In this document: positions 1-9,236 of the stretch, in pieces
Position numbering within the stretch: position 1 is the stretch's first letter
Layout of the letters: each line of letters starts with the position of its first letter
DNA from: Flavobacterium sp.
GTDB lineage: Bacteria; Bacteroidota; Bacteroidia; Flavobacteriales; Flavobacteriaceae
DNA: 43,064 nt
Direction: 5' to 3'
Assembly: GCA_018062725.1 (NCBI GenBank)
Contig: JAGORP010000005.1
Coordinates: forward strand, 1-43,064
Program-made: the position numbers and the translations under genes
The notes under the pieces: model-generated
Seen by the model: the letters and a program-made list of their open reading frames with translations, nothing else
Database searches by the model: none
Told to the model about the DNA's origin: nothing

Positions 1-37
1 TTTGCAACTGGATTATGTTTTTTTTGAAACGATTCTT

Positions 38-1096
38 TTATATCGAAAGTAAAAACGCTATTGTATCTACATTATCTGCATAATCCCAAAGTTCTGGTTT
101 TTGGGTTTTTCCGAATGGAATGTTATTTTCTATACTGTCTTTGGAAACTATGCATTGAATTTGTTCGGCGTCGTTTTTTAGTTGCGATTGCAGGACTTCA
201 CTATCGTTATAATATTCATAAAACACCGAAGATATTGGAGAAGCATAACTGCTGTCTTCTTTTAAAGTCAGAAATTCGTTGTCTAACAATTTAAACAAAC
301 TCATCAAAAAAACAGCTTTGTTGTAATCGTAATTGTTTGCATATTTTTCATAATGAATAATGTCGCCGTATTTGTAAATGGCTTCAAAAAAGTTTTTGAA
401 ATCATAGTCTTTCGGAACAAATAATTTAGACACATTTCGACATCCCAATCCAAAATATCTAAAAATATCTTCCCCAAGGTTTTCTAAATCTTCTTTAGTT
501 TCTTGTCCATTTAAGACCGCAACCGAATTTCTGCTTTTGCGAATAATACTCGGTTTGTCTTTGAAATAAAATTCAAAATAGCGAGCCGTATTATTGCTTC
601 CTGTTGCAATTACCGCATCAAAATTTTCTAATTTTCCTTCAGTAAAAGTGATGCATTTTTGTAATTCAGGTTCAACAGCTATCAAGTATTCTGCCAAAAA
701 AGGCAATAATTTTTGATCATTGGATGAAGTTTTTACCACAGCATGATGTCCGGAAATAATTACGGAAAGAAAATCATGAAAACCCACTAACGGAATATTT
801 CCCGCTAAAATCAATCCGACTCTCATGGGTTCTTTATTAGAAAACGTATACGAAGAAAGCCAACGATTTATATTTTCTTTGGTTAGAGCTTCTGACCAAG
901 ATTGAATGGCAAAATAGACTTGTTCGGGTGTAAACCAACCGTTGTGTGATTGTGACAATTCAATCAGCGAAATAAAACGGTCAAAATAAGCATCGTTGAG
1001 TTTGACGCTAGGATTTTTTGTGTTTTCTGACAAAGAAAACTGACTTAAAAACGTTCCTAGTTCAGTAAAAGCATTAATTTTATTCAATTGTGACAT
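38..1096 (-). CDS. LuxC-like acyl-CoA reductase
   Basis: This 352-residue protein resembles the LuxC/aldehyde-dehydrogenase-fold acyl-CoA reductases, which reduce an acyl-CoA or acyl-enzyme to an aldehyde with NAD(P)H. Visible landmarks are an AGNIPLVGFHDFL segment at about residues 99-110, of the type conserved in LuxC, a TGSNNTARYF stretch near 166-174 that fits the dinucleotide-binding region, and GLGCRNVSKLF around C219, the likely acyl-accepting cysteine. It is shorter than Vibrio LuxC (about 480 residues) but appears complete, with a plausible ATG and a stop. No luxD, luxE or luciferase genes are in view, so a role in bioluminescence is not suggested. It diverges from the ferredoxin gene on its right. 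The substrate is unknown. Confidence 0.8.
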   Translation of the reverse strand: MSQLNKINAFTELGTFLSQFSLSENTKNPSVKLNDAYFDRFISLIELSQSHNGWFTPEQVYFAIQSWSEALTKENINRWLSSYTFSNKEPMRVGLILAGNIPLVGFHDFLSVIISGHHAVVKTSSNDQKLLPFLAEYLIAVEPELQKCITFTEGKLENFDAVIATGSNNTARYFEFYFKDKPSIIRKSRNSVAVLNGQETKEDLENLGEDIFRYFGLGCRNVSKLFVPKDYDFKNFFEAIYKYGDIIHYEKYANNYDYNKAVFLMSLFKLLDNEFLTLKEDSSYASPISSVFYEYYNDSEVLQSQLKNDAEQIQCIVSKDSIENNIPFGKTQKPELWDYADNVDTIAFLLSI

Positions 1097-1126
1097 TTGT
1101 TACTTGCTTATGTGTGGTTTACAATG

Positions 1127-1144
1127 TAATTTTGCACAAAAATA
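1127..1144. promoter_or_regulatory. Face-to-face -7 elements for the luxC-like and ferredoxin genes
   Basis: On the plus strand TAATTTTG (1127-1134) matches the Bacteroidota -7 consensus TAnnTTTG, with TTG at 1104-1106 twenty bases upstream, and would serve the ferredoxin gene. On the minus strand TATTTTTG (complement of 1137-1144) would serve the reductase gene. The two elements are two bases apart and point towards each other, so each transcript would cross the other promoter. Assignment is by motif only. Confidence 0.45.
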
Positions 1145-1156
1145 AGATTTTTCGCT

Positions 1157-1240
1157 TTAAGCAGTATGCAATATGCTATAAGCTTTTTAAAAATAATTCA
1201 AAATAGCTTTTTGCCTAAGGCTGAAAGCATAAAGCAATAG
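1157..1240. repeat. Low-complexity GC(N)TAAAGC-like intergenic repeats
   Basis: The leader of the ferredoxin gene carries several short related words, for example gctttaagc, gctataagc, gcctaaggc and gcataaagc, partly in inverted orientation. They could form weak hairpins. This resembles the degenerate short repeats scattered between flavobacterial genes. No function is inferred. Confidence 0.3.
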
Positions 1241-1243
1241 AAA

Positions 1244-1594
1244 ATGGCAATTATAATAACAGACGAATGTATTAACTGCGGGGCTTGTGAACCTGAATGT
1301 CCAAATACAGCAATTTACGAAGGTGCCGATGATTGGCGCTGGAAAGATGGTACCAAATTATCAGGAAAAATAATTTTGCCAGATGGTACCGAAGTGGATG
1401 CCGATGCGGCACAAATACCGGTTTCAGACGATATTTATTATATTGTCCCAGGAAAATGTACCGAATGTAAAGGGTTTCACGAAGAGCCACAATGTGCTGC
1501 CGTTTGTCCGGTAGATTGTTGTGTGCCAGATGATAATCATGTGGAAAGCGAAGAAACGCTTCTAAACAGACAGTCCTTTTTACATAATGAATAA
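1244..1594 (+). CDS. 4Fe-4S dicluster ferredoxin
   Basis: This is a 116-residue bacterial-type ferredoxin predicted to carry two [4Fe-4S] clusters and shuttle electrons in the cytoplasm. The first cluster motif is C9-x2-C12-x2-C15-x3-C19-P. The second is C72-x2-C75-x8-C84-x3-C88-P, with the longer spacing found in the Allochromatium-type (YfhL-like) group. About 50 residues separate the two motifs, giving a larger insert than in clostridial ferredoxins. C92 and C93 follow the last motif. The gene diverges from the acyl-CoA reductase, so a redox link between them is possible but unproven. A terminator follows directly. Confidence 0.9.
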   Translation: MAIIITDECINCGACEPECPNTAIYEGADDWRWKDGTKLSGKIILPDGTEVDADAAQIPVSDDIYYIVPGKCTECKGFHEEPQCAAVCPVDCCVPDDNHVESEETLLNRQSFLHNE

Positions 1595-1617
1595 GGATTT
1601 AAAGTATATTTTGAAAT

Positions 1618-1646
1618 GGCTTCTACTAGTGTGGAAGCCTTTTTTA
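1618..1646 (+). terminator. Rho-independent terminator after the ferredoxin gene
   Basis: ggcttctac pairs with gtggaagcc across a tagt loop (one G-U pair) and is followed by a run of T. It ends the ferredoxin transcript. Confidence 0.75.
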
Positions 1647-1680
1647 TGTCAAATAGTTCGACTATTTGCTAAAGTTTTTC

Positions 1681-1688
1681 TAAATTTG
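1681..1688 (+). promoter_or_regulatory. Candidate -7 element TAAATTTG
   Basis: TAAATTTG matches the Bacteroidota -7 consensus and lies 14 nt before the ATG at 1703. No convincing -33 TTG is at the usual distance, so support is partial. Confidence 0.35.
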
Positions 1689-1702
1689 AGGAAAAGTATC
1701 CC

Positions 1703-2872
1703 ATGATTAAAAAAATTTACTTGTTTTTTTTATTTGCATCTAATTTTATATTTTCTCAAAATTTAGATTTTAATGTAATAGTAAAAGATATTCTTACTGG
1801 TTTACCAATAGAAGAAGTCACCATAAAAGCATTAAACACCAATCAAGGGTTTTTAACCAATAAAGCAGGTGAAGCGGTTATACATTTATCGCAAGAGTCT
1901 AATCTTAAGTTTGAGCATTTTGCTTATAAATCCTATGTGGTTAAGTTTTCCGAATTTGATAAAAAAGTGAATGAAGTCTATTTGGAAAGCAATGTCAAGC
2001 AATTGGCCGAAGTTATCGTAACGAAGGATCATCCACAGGATATTCTTCAAAAATTAGTCGATAATTCGTTACAAAAAATCACCATTCCAATCAATCTAAA
2101 AGTTTATTTACGAGAATTTTATAAAAAAAATGACCAGATTGTTTTTTTTAACGATGGTTTGATCAATTTTCAAGTTTTGGGCAATTCTAAAAACATTAAA
2201 AACGATATATTAGTCGAGCAAAATAGAAGTGTCGGGATTTTAGACGAAGACATTACCGAAGAGCTTTTGGGTTATGATTTGAATAACATCATTGAAAATT
2301 ATTACCAGTTTAAGTATTTGGGAGAAATTCTGACATCCAAAGCCAAGAAAAATTACGATTTTCAGGTGGTTACTTATCCCAATAATGAAAATTATTACAT
2401 GATAAAAGTGAGTCCGCTACTAGAAGCTAACGGGATTTTATCTGATTTTACCATCGTTTATGACAATACCAAAATGATTATCATGGAAATTAATTCGATG
2501 GTGGCCGCAAACCGACTGGAAGAATTACGACAGTCCTTTTTGAATAGTAATAAAATTTTCAAATTAGAATTCAGAAATACCTTTCAATTGGATAACGATG
2601 TATATTATTTAGCCAATACTAAAGAAGTAATTGGTTTTGAGAAAAAAAATAAAAAGAAAAGCCGCCGAATAGAAGTCAAAAACCATATGGTAATCACTAA
2701 TTTTGATAAAAAAATATTCGATTACACCGATAAAAACGTGTTTAAAGGAAAATCTTTAATCAATAAGAAAACACAGTTTTTTAATAATTACTGGGATATA
2801 GAATCGGGGTTTTTGTCGACAAAAGAGGAAAAAGAAATCATTGAGCAGCTTTCCACCATAGATAATCCATAG
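1703..2872 (+). CDS. Exported carboxypeptidase-regulatory-like domain protein
   Basis: The 389-residue protein begins with a signal peptide (MIKKIYLFFLFASNFIFSQ) whose S-Q end is typical of Bacteroidota type I cleavage sites. Residues about 22-95 look like the beta-sandwich carboxypeptidase-regulatory-like fold (VKDILTGLPIEEVTIKALN ... GFLTNKAGEAVIHL), often found at the N terminus of TonB-linked and cell-surface Bacteroidota proteins. The remaining roughly 290 residues are beta-rich and I do not recognise a family. There is no TonB-receptor barrel. The protein is probably periplasmic or surface-associated. It is flanked by its own putative promoter element and by the ychF promoter, so it looks monocistronic. 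Function unknown. Confidence 0.7.
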   Translation: MIKKIYLFFLFASNFIFSQNLDFNVIVKDILTGLPIEEVTIKALNTNQGFLTNKAGEAVIHLSQESNLKFEHFAYKSYVVKFSEFDKKVNEVYLESNVKQLAEVIVTKDHPQDILQKLVDNSLQKITIPINLKVYLREFYKKNDQIVFFNDGLINFQVLGNSKNIKNDILVEQNRSVGILDEDITEELLGYDLNNIIENYYQFKYLGEILTSKAKKNYDFQVVTYPNNENYYMIKVSPLLEANGILSDFTIVYDNTKMIIMEINSMVAANRLEELRQSFLNSNKIFKLEFRNTFQLDNDVYYLANTKEVIGFEKKNKKKSRRIEVKNHMVITNFDKKIFDYTDKNVFKGKSLINKKTQFFNNYWDIESGFLSTKEEKEIIEQLSTIDNP

Positions 2873-2919
2873 GTAATTCCGAATCCAATTCTTTCATTTT
2901 AGTACTTCCGATTTTATCC

Positions 2920-2951
2920 TTTGAAACTTAATAAGTTTTGAAGTATATTTG
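2920..2951 (+). promoter_or_regulatory. ychF promoter
   Basis: TTTG (2920-2923) and TATATTTG (2944-2951), separated by 20 nt and followed by CACAC, match the Bacteroidota primary-sigma promoter very well. Transcription should start near 2958, leaving a leader of about 48 nt. Confidence 0.7.
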
Positions 2952-3005
2952 CACACTTTTAAAAATTAATCAACATCGAAAGATACTGAATAAATTCAGC
3001 AGACT

Positions 3006-4100
3006 ATGAAAGCAGGAATTGTAGGATTACCAAACGTAGGAAAATCGACCTTATTTAATTGTTTATCAAACGCAAAAGCGCAAAGTGCTAACTTTCCTTT
3101 TTGTACTATCGAACCTAATATTGGTGTGGTGAATGTGCCGGATCCTAGAATTAACCGTTTGGAAGAATTAGTAAAACCAGAGCGCGTTCAAATGGCAACT
3201 GTTGATATTGTCGATATTGCCGGATTGGTTAAAGGAGCAAGTAAAGGAGAAGGTTTAGGGAATCAGTTTCTTGGAAATATAAGAGAATGTAATGCTATTA
3301 TTCACGTATTGCGTTGTTTTGATAATGATAATATTGTACACGTTGATGGCAATGTAAATCCCATTCGCGATAAAGAAACCATCGACATCGAATTGCAATT
3401 AAAAGATTTAGAAACGGTTGATAAACGTCTTGAAAAAGTGAATCGTGCAGCCAAAACTGGGAATAAAGAAGCGCAAGTTGAAAAAGCATTGTTAGATAGA
3501 ATTCGTGAAGCGTTAATGCAAGCAAAATCAGCGCGTACAGTCGTGCCTCAAAGCAATGATGAAGAAGAATTAATGGAAGATTTTCAATTAATTACGACCA
3601 AGCCAGTTTTATATGTATGTAATGTAGACGAGGCTTCGGCTGTAAACGGAAACAAATATGTAGATCAAGTTCGTGAAATGGTTAAAGACGAACAGGCAGA
3701 AGTGATTATTCTTTCTGTTGGTGCAGAAGCCGATATTACCGAATTGGAAAGCTACGAAGAACGCCAAGTATTTTTGGAAGATATGGGGTTAACCGAGCCT
3801 GGATCGGCGGTGTTAATTCGTGCGGCATATAAATTATTAAAATTGCAGACGTATTTTACCGCAGGCGTGAAAGAAGTGCGTGCTTGGACGATTAATATTG
3901 GAGATACAGCACCAAAAGCTGCAGGAGTTATTCATACTGATTTTGAAAAGGGATTTATCCGTGCAGAAGTAATTGCTTTTGAGGATTTTTCAACCTATGG
4001 TTCGGAAGCGAAAGTAAAAGAAGCCGGGAAACTTCGTGTTGAAGGAAAAGAATACATTGTAAAAGATGGTGATGTAATGCATTTTAGATTTAATGTATAA
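3006..4100 (+). CDS. ychF: Redox-regulated ATPase / GTP-binding protein YchF
   Basis: This 364-residue protein matches full-length YchF (OLA1), a universal P-loop NTPase that associates with ribosomes and preferentially hydrolyses ATP. The P-loop GLPNVGKST covers residues 7-15, the G3 element DIAG lies at 70-73, and the altered G4 motif N206-V-D-E209 replaces NKxD, which is the family hallmark behind its relaxed nucleotide specificity. A coiled-coil segment sits around 125-180 and the C-terminal TGS domain follows at about 280-363, ending in DVMHFRFNV. The gene has its own promoter and terminator. The family assignment is secure, while its cellular role remains poorly defined. Confidence 0.97.
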   Translation: MKAGIVGLPNVGKSTLFNCLSNAKAQSANFPFCTIEPNIGVVNVPDPRINRLEELVKPERVQMATVDIVDIAGLVKGASKGEGLGNQFLGNIRECNAIIHVLRCFDNDNIVHVDGNVNPIRDKETIDIELQLKDLETVDKRLEKVNRAAKTGNKEAQVEKALLDRIREALMQAKSARTVVPQSNDEEELMEDFQLITTKPVLYVCNVDEASAVNGNKYVDQVREMVKDEQAEVIILSVGAEADITELESYEERQVFLEDMGLTEPGSAVLIRAAYKLLKLQTYFTAGVKEVRAWTINIGDTAPKAAGVIHTDFEKGFIRAEVIAFEDFSTYGSEAKVKEAGKLRVEGKEYIVKDGDVMHFRFNV

Positions 4101-4122
4101 GGATCACTTGTTGAAATAAGAG

Positions 4123-4152
4123 AAAGCGAAGCAGTACTGTTTCGCTTTTTTT
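4123..4152 (+). terminator. Rho-independent terminator after ychF
   Basis: aaagcgaagcagt pairs with actgtttcgcttt, a long hairpin with one G-U pair, followed by a T run. Confidence 0.8.
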
Positions 4153-4182
4153 ATTACTTTTAATGAAATCAAAAATTAACGT

Positions 4183-4713
4183 ATGAAAATCATTGCCTTT
4201 GCCGGAAGTAATAGTAAAAACTCTATCAATAAAAAATTAGCGACTTATGTTGCGCATTTATTCGAAAACGCTACAATCGAAGTTTTAGATTTAAATGATT
4301 TTGCCTTAGCTGTTTTTGGGGTCGATTTGGAAGCTGAAATAGGCCACCCTCAATTAGCGAAAGCTTTTCTAGACAAACTAGCTTCGGCAGACATTATCGT
4401 GATGTCATTGGCAGAAAACAATGGAAGTTATTCGACGGCTTTTAAAAATATTTTCGATTGGGCTTCCCGTCAATACAAAGATGTTTTTCAACAAAAACCA
4501 ATGTTGTTAATGGCTACTTCGCCAGGTGGTAGAGGAGGAGCAAGTGTGTTAGAATTGGCTCAAGGAAATTTACCGCGATACGGTGCCAATATTAAAGCTG
4601 TTTTTTCCTTGCCAAGTTTCAATGAAAATTTTGACGCAGAAAAGCTAGTCATTTCCAATCCTGAATTGGATCTTCAAATTAAAGAAATAGTAGTCAATTT
4701 TAGCTTGTCATAG
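4183..4713 (+). CDS. NADPH-dependent FMN reductase family protein
   Basis: The 176-residue protein has a flavodoxin-like fold of the NAD(P)H-dependent FMN reductase family (Pfam FMN_red). The N terminus KIIAFAGSNSKNSINKKLA contains the phosphate-binding GSNSxxS loop. The central MSLAENNGSYSTAFKNIFDW matches the region that packs on the isoalloxazine ring (usually PEYN-S-PxLKNxIDW in this family), here with AENNGS in place of PEYNGS. ATSPGGRGG near residues 107-115 is the usual third flavin-contacting loop. It probably reduces FMN, quinones or azo compounds in the cytoplasm. The physiological substrate cannot be read from sequence. It follows the ychF terminator and ends before a bidirectional terminator, so it is likely a single-gene unit. 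Confidence 0.85.
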   Translation: MKIIAFAGSNSKNSINKKLATYVAHLFENATIEVLDLNDFALAVFGVDLEAEIGHPQLAKAFLDKLASADIIVMSLAENNGSYSTAFKNIFDWASRQYKDVFQQKPMLLMATSPGGRGGASVLELAQGNLPRYGANIKAVFSLPSFNENFDAEKLVISNPELDLQIKEIVVNFSLS

Positions 4714-4722
4714 TCCATAAAA

Positions 4723-4756
4723 AAACCGTCCCAATAAAAATCGGGACGGTTTTCTT
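4723..4756. terminator. Bidirectional terminator between convergent genes
   Basis: aaaccgtccc and gggacggttt form a 10-bp stem flanked by A on the left and T on the right. It serves both the FMN reductase gene and the leftward TonB receptor gene. Confidence 0.85.
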
Positions 4757-4773
4757 TTTATAATAATTTGGTT

Positions 4774-7173
4774 TTAGAATTTTACACCTAATCTGGCAAA
4801 TCCAAATAAACCGTTTGAACCCATTTGAACCGAATCAAAATTTCCACCTGTTTCTGTTTCAGTATCTTGAATGTCAGGATACACATTTAAGAAATTGTTG
4901 GCTCCAATGGTTAAATTAAAGTTCTTGGTAAACTGATAATTGAAAGAGATATCCGATACAATTTTAGCCCCATAATGGTCAATAGTATCTAGCCAATCAA
5001 TTAGTTCAACTTCTCCGAATCTTGTGAAACGTAAATTCGTATTGAATTTTTTATTGTAATTATAGTTTATAGAAGCACCAAATTTACTTTCAGGTGCCGA
5101 AGCTAATAAGAAATACTTTTCACGTTTTCCAAATAAAGTTTCTGAATCTAAACCACTGGCGTTCACATTTCCAATTTTCATTTTGTTGATGTTTCCAATA
5201 AATGACAATCCAAAAGCGTGGTTGTTGAATTTCTTATCGTAAGCTAGTACAAAATCAGTTCCCAATGTTCTAGTACCCAAAGCATTTACGAAAAATTGCA
5301 CTTTATCTACGTTCATTCCTGAAATTCCGCTTCCATCAAATTGACCTGATAATACAATTCTGTCTTTGATTTCTACAAAATAACCATCAATTGTAGCAGT
5401 AAATCCTCCTTTTTTTAAGGTATATCCTAAACTAGCATTAAAGGCAGTTTCTTCTTTTAATTTTTTGATTCCAAATGCCTTTGCGATTTCACTGTCGTTT
5501 GAAGCTAATAACGTTTCGGTTCCAACGCCACCCACGAAATCAGTGAATTTTAAATTGTAAAAACTTTGAACCAAAGAAGGCGCTCTAAAACCTGTACTCA
5601 TCGAGTAACGAAAAGCAGATGCTGGAGATACTTTTATTCTTTGTGCAATTTTAGCATTAAATGTGCTTCCAAAATCGTTGTAATTTTCATAACGTGCTGC
5701 AACAGCTAAGTTGATGTTGTCATCATAATCTAATTCGGTATCTACGTAGGCTGCAAAATTAGAACGATTTTTATTAACCACGTTATCAGGACTATAGCCT
5801 GGGAAACCTTGTGAACCTCCTGGTCTTGGATCACCAGAAATCGGATCAAAAACATAGTCGGCAGGATTAGTGTCTTCCGTTACTACATTTCCATTTACGT
5901 CATATAAAGCATATGAACCTACTTCACCGGCTAAAATTTTGAAATTTTCGACTCTATATTCAGCTCCAAAAGCAACGTTGAAACCTTTTTTGATGTTTTC
6001 AAAATTTCTAGTAAAATGAGCTCCAGTTGTATTTTGATAAATACTGTGGCCTCCAGCATCAAAAGCTCTTGGCGAGTTTGTTCCCAAAGAGGCGTTAAGT
6101 GTATTGTGAATGTCATATTCGAAACGGTTTGCTCCGTATGTGTTGTTCAAGTCAAATTCCCATTTTCCAAATTTGGTTTTAAACCCTGTTGAAGCTGAAT
6201 AATCTATAATTTGTGTCCCAATGATTGGATTGAAACCGCCAGGATAGATTTCAGGAATATTTCTAGGGCTGTCGGGAGTTCTGGTAAAAGCATAGGCATC
6301 AGAATCTCTTAAACTGGCGCCTCCAAAAACATAAATTTTAGATTCGTTGCCAGTTCCAAATTCACTATTCAAAAATAAACTGCCATTTTTAGCTTCTGCA
6401 TCCCCAAATTGTTCTCTGTAGATGTCATATTTGTTAGGATTTGCCGGACGATTGGTGTGGTCTTTTTGTGCGACATCTAAAGTTGCGTTGATAAAACCAG
6501 AAGTACCTATTTTAAAACCATAGTTTCCGTTTACTTGAATTGTATTTCCGTCAATTCCGCTAGATTTTATATCATCTTTATAGGCTGTATCTGCAGAATA
6601 AGCGCCGTAGGAAACATTTCCGTTAAATTCTTCTACATTGTCTTTTAAAACAATATTGATGACACCCGCAATGGCGTCAGAGCCGTATTGTGCAGAAGCG
6701 CCATCACGCAAAATTTCAATTCGTTTGATCGCTGCTGCCGGAATAGCATTCATGTCGGTACCTGTATTTCCACGTCCTCTAGAACCAAAAAGGTTAACAA
6801 GTGATGATTGATGACGTCTTTTTCCGTTAATTAAAACTAACGTTTGGTCGGGTCCCAATCCTCTTAAAGTTGCGGGGTCAATGTGGTCAGCCCCATCTGA
6901 ACCAGATTGTTTACTTGCATTGAAAGAAGGTGCTAAATATTGCAATAATGCCGTAATTTCAATCTGACCGGTTTTGGTTACCATGTCCTGAACGTTAATG
7001 ATGTCAACAGCTACTGGTGAATCGACTACAGTTCTTTTGGTGTTTCTAGAACCTACGGCTTGTACCGTAACTTCTTCTAATTCCTTACTTTGCTCTTTTT
7101 CGGTTTCGGTTTCCTGAGAGTATCCGTAGGATAGCGAAAAGAGCATTAAAGGTAAAATTAATTGTTTTTTCAT
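4774..7173 (-). CDS. TonB-dependent outer-membrane receptor
   Basis: This is a 799-residue TonB-dependent receptor. A signal peptide (residues 1-19, MKKQLILPLMLFSLSYGYS, cleaved before Q) is followed by a possible TonB box around EEVTVQAVGS (33-42). The plug domain spans about 48-180, with LINGKRRHQSSL and the conserved end IKRIEILRDGASAQYGSDAI then AGVINIVLK. A 22-stranded barrel follows, ending FARLGVKF with a C-terminal aromatic residue, as needed for BAM-dependent insertion. There is no N-terminal carboxypeptidase-like domain and no adjacent susD gene, so it is not a SusC-type glycan importer. A siderophore, haem, metal or cofactor ligand is more likely. No Fur-like site was identified. 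Confidence 0.93.
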   Translation of the reverse strand: MKKQLILPLMLFSLSYGYSQETETEKEQSKELEEVTVQAVGSRNTKRTVVDSPVAVDIINVQDMVTKTGQIEITALLQYLAPSFNASKQSGSDGADHIDPATLRGLGPDQTLVLINGKRRHQSSLVNLFGSRGRGNTGTDMNAIPAAAIKRIEILRDGASAQYGSDAIAGVINIVLKDNVEEFNGNVSYGAYSADTAYKDDIKSSGIDGNTIQVNGNYGFKIGTSGFINATLDVAQKDHTNRPANPNKYDIYREQFGDAEAKNGSLFLNSEFGTGNESKIYVFGGASLRDSDAYAFTRTPDSPRNIPEIYPGGFNPIIGTQIIDYSASTGFKTKFGKWEFDLNNTYGANRFEYDIHNTLNASLGTNSPRAFDAGGHSIYQNTTGAHFTRNFENIKKGFNVAFGAEYRVENFKILAGEVGSYALYDVNGNVVTEDTNPADYVFDPISGDPRPGGSQGFPGYSPDNVVNKNRSNFAAYVDTELDYDDNINLAVAARYENYNDFGSTFNAKIAQRIKVSPASAFRYSMSTGFRAPSLVQSFYNLKFTDFVGGVGTETLLASNDSEIAKAFGIKKLKEETAFNASLGYTLKKGGFTATIDGYFVEIKDRIVLSGQFDGSGISGMNVDKVQFFVNALGTRTLGTDFVLAYDKKFNNHAFGLSFIGNINKMKIGNVNASGLDSETLFGKREKYFLLASAPESKFGASINYNYNKKFNTNLRFTRFGEVELIDWLDTIDHYGAKIVSDISFNYQFTKNFNLTIGANNFLNVYPDIQDTETETGGNFDSVQMGSNGLFGFARLGVKF

Positions 7174-7361
7174 AGTTTGTTAGTTATTGGTTTACGCTAA
7201 AATACTAAAATTTACTTTTTGTTTTTAGTTTTTAATTTGTTTTTTATGAGATATAGGGTGTTCATAAATTTGTTCAATAGAATCTTAATAACTTTATAGC
7301 TCAACTCTTTTATTTCCTCCCTATTTGCTTTATATTAGCGCCAAATCGATTATTTCAAATA

Positions 7362-9224
7362 ATGCAAGAACAAGAACAATACACCGAAGACAATATACGT
7401 TCCCTCGACTGGAAAGAGCATATCCGTATGCGTCCCGGAATGTATATCGGTAAATTAGGAGATGGTTCGTCACCTGATGATGGTATTTATATTTTATTGA
7501 AAGAAGTGCTCGATAACTGTATCGACGAATTTGTAATGGGGGCCGGTAAAACCATCGAGGTTACGATGAAAGATAAAATGGTAACTGTTCGCGATTACGG
7601 GCGTGGAATTCCACTAGGGAAAGTTGTTGATGTAGTTTCCAAAATGAATACCGGAGGAAAATACGATTCGAAAGCCTTTAAAAAATCGGTGGGATTAAAC
7701 GGGGTAGGTACCAAAGCAGTAAATGCACTTTCGGCCTTTTTTCGTGTAGAATCGGTTCGAGATAACCAACAAAAAGCAGCCGAATTTTCCGCTGGAAATT
7801 TAACTTTAGAAGAAGACGTTCAAGAAACGACCAAACGCAAAGGAACCAAGGTGTCGTTTGTGGCTGATGAAACGATCTTCAAACATTACAAATACCGTAA
7901 TGAGTATATCATCAAAATGCTCAAAAATTATTGTTATCTAAATACAGGATTAACTATAATTTACAACGGCGAAAAGTTTTATTCGGATAATGGATTAAAA
8001 GATTTATTAGAAGAAACGATTTCGGAAGAAGACATGCAGTATCCAATCATTCACTTAATTGGGGATGATATTGAAATTGCCATGACACACAGCAAAACAC
8101 AGTATTCGGAAGAATATTATTCGTTTGTTAACGGACAAAATACGACTCAAGGTGGAACGCATTTAGGCGCTTTTCGTGAAGCAATCGTTAGAACCATCAA
8201 AGAGTTTTACAACAAGCCTTTTGAAGCTTCAGACATTCGTAAATCGATTGTTTCGGCCATTTCTGTAAAAGTAGAAGAACCTGTTTTCGAATCGCAAACC
8301 AAAACCAAATTAGGTTCGACCGACATGGGTCCGAATTCTCCTTCTGTGAGAACGTTTGTGAATGATTTTATCAAAACCAAATTAGATAACTTTTTACATA
8401 AAAATCCTGAAGTAGCCGATTTGCTGCTTCGTAAAATTCTCCAAGCAGAACGCGAACGTAAAGAACTATCCGGAATTCGAAAATTAGCGAAAGACCGAGC
8501 CAAAAAAGCCAGTCTGCACAATAAAAAACTACGCGATTGTCGCGTGCACTTAACCGATGCAAAAAATCCAAGAAGTTTAGAAAGTACACTATTTATTACC
8601 GAGGGAGATTCGGCATCTGGGTCGATTACCAAATCTCGTGATGTGAACACACAAGCGGTATTCAGTTTGCGTGGTAAGCCGTTGAACTCGTATGGAATGT
8701 CGAAAAAAATTGTATACGAAAACGAAGAATTTAACTTACTTCAAGCAGCTTTAAACATTGAAGAGAGCATGGAAGATTTGCGTTACAACAACATTGTAAT
8801 CGCTACCGATGCCGATGTCGACGGAATGCACATTCGGTTGTTATTAATTACGTTTTTCTTACAGTTTTTCCCCGAATTAATCAAAGAAGGACATTTGTAT
8901 ATCCTGCAAACGCCTTTGTTTAGGGTGCGAAATAAGAAAGAAACCATTTATTGTTATAGCGATGACGAACGTAAGTTTGCCATCGATAAACTCAAACCAA
9001 AACCAGAAATTACACGATTCAAAGGATTGGGAGAAATTTCTCCCGATGAGTTCAAGCATTTTATTGGACAAGACATTCGATTGGATCCTGTGATGCTAGA
9101 CAAAGCGACATCCATCGAAAAATTATTAGAATTCTATATGGGTAAAAATACGCCTGACCGACAAGAATTTATCATCAATAATTTGAAAGTCGAATTGGAT
9201 ACGGTTGAGGAGTTGACGAATTAA
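7362..9224 (+). CDS. parE: DNA topoisomerase IV subunit B (type IIA topoisomerase)
   Basis: The 620-residue protein is a GyrB/ParE-type ATPase subunit. It has the GHKL ATPase domain ([10 protein letters not shown] with the catalytic Glu and Mg-binding Asn, RDYGRGIP, and [13 protein letters not shown]), the transducer domain, and a TOPRIM domain with [10 protein letters not shown] near residue 413 and [11 protein letters not shown] near 482, ending with the usual FKGLGE...PDEF segment. The length fits the shorter ParE form without the large GyrB insert. Its partner parC lies 3.9 kb downstream in the same orientation but is separated by three foreign-looking genes. The paralogue gyrB is not in this window. 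The enzyme decatenates replicated chromosomes. Confidence 0.95.
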   Translation: MQEQEQYTEDNIRSLDWKEHIRMRPGMYIGKLGDGSSPDDGIYILLKEVLDNCIDEFVMGAGKTIEVTMKDKMVTVRDYGRGIPLGKVVDVVSKMNTGGKYDSKAFKKSVGLNGVGTKAVNALSAFFRVESVRDNQQKAAEFSAGNLTLEEDVQETTKRKGTKVSFVADETIFKHYKYRNEYIIKMLKNYCYLNTGLTIIYNGEKFYSDNGLKDLLEETISEEDMQYPIIHLIGDDIEIAMTHSKTQYSEEYYSFVNGQNTTQGGTHLGAFREAIVRTIKEFYNKPFEASDIRKSIVSAISVKVEEPVFESQTKTKLGSTDMGPNSPSVRTFVNDFIKTKLDNFLHKNPEVADLLLRKILQAERERKELSGIRKLAKDRAKKASLHNKKLRDCRVHLTDAKNPRSLESTLFITEGDSASGSITKSRDVNTQAVFSLRGKPLNSYGMSKKIVYENEEFNLLQAALNIEESMEDLRYNNIVIATDADVDGMHIRLLLITFFLQFFPELIKEGHLYILQTPLFRVRNKKETIYCYSDDERKFAIDKLKPKPEITRFKGLGEISPDEFKHFIGQDIRLDPVMLDKATSIEKLLEFYMGKNTPDRQEFIINNLKVELDTVEELTN

Positions 9225-9225
9225 G
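9219..9225 (+). repeat. AATTAAG, left end of candidate insert boundary
   Basis: AATTAAG overlaps the parE stop codon (TAA 9222-9224) and recurs at 13090-13096 just before parC. Removing one copy and everything between would place parC 15 nt after parE. Seven AT-rich bases can match by chance. Confidence 0.35.
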
Positions 9226-9236
9226 GTATATTAATT

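Noticed and set aside
1157..1240. A riboswitch or small RNA in the ferredoxin leader
   Set aside because: Only short degenerate repeats and weak hairpins are visible; no known riboswitch core was recognised.
8207..8650. Leftward open frames within parE and other long genes
   Set aside because: They run antisense to well-recognised genes and show no domain or signal features.
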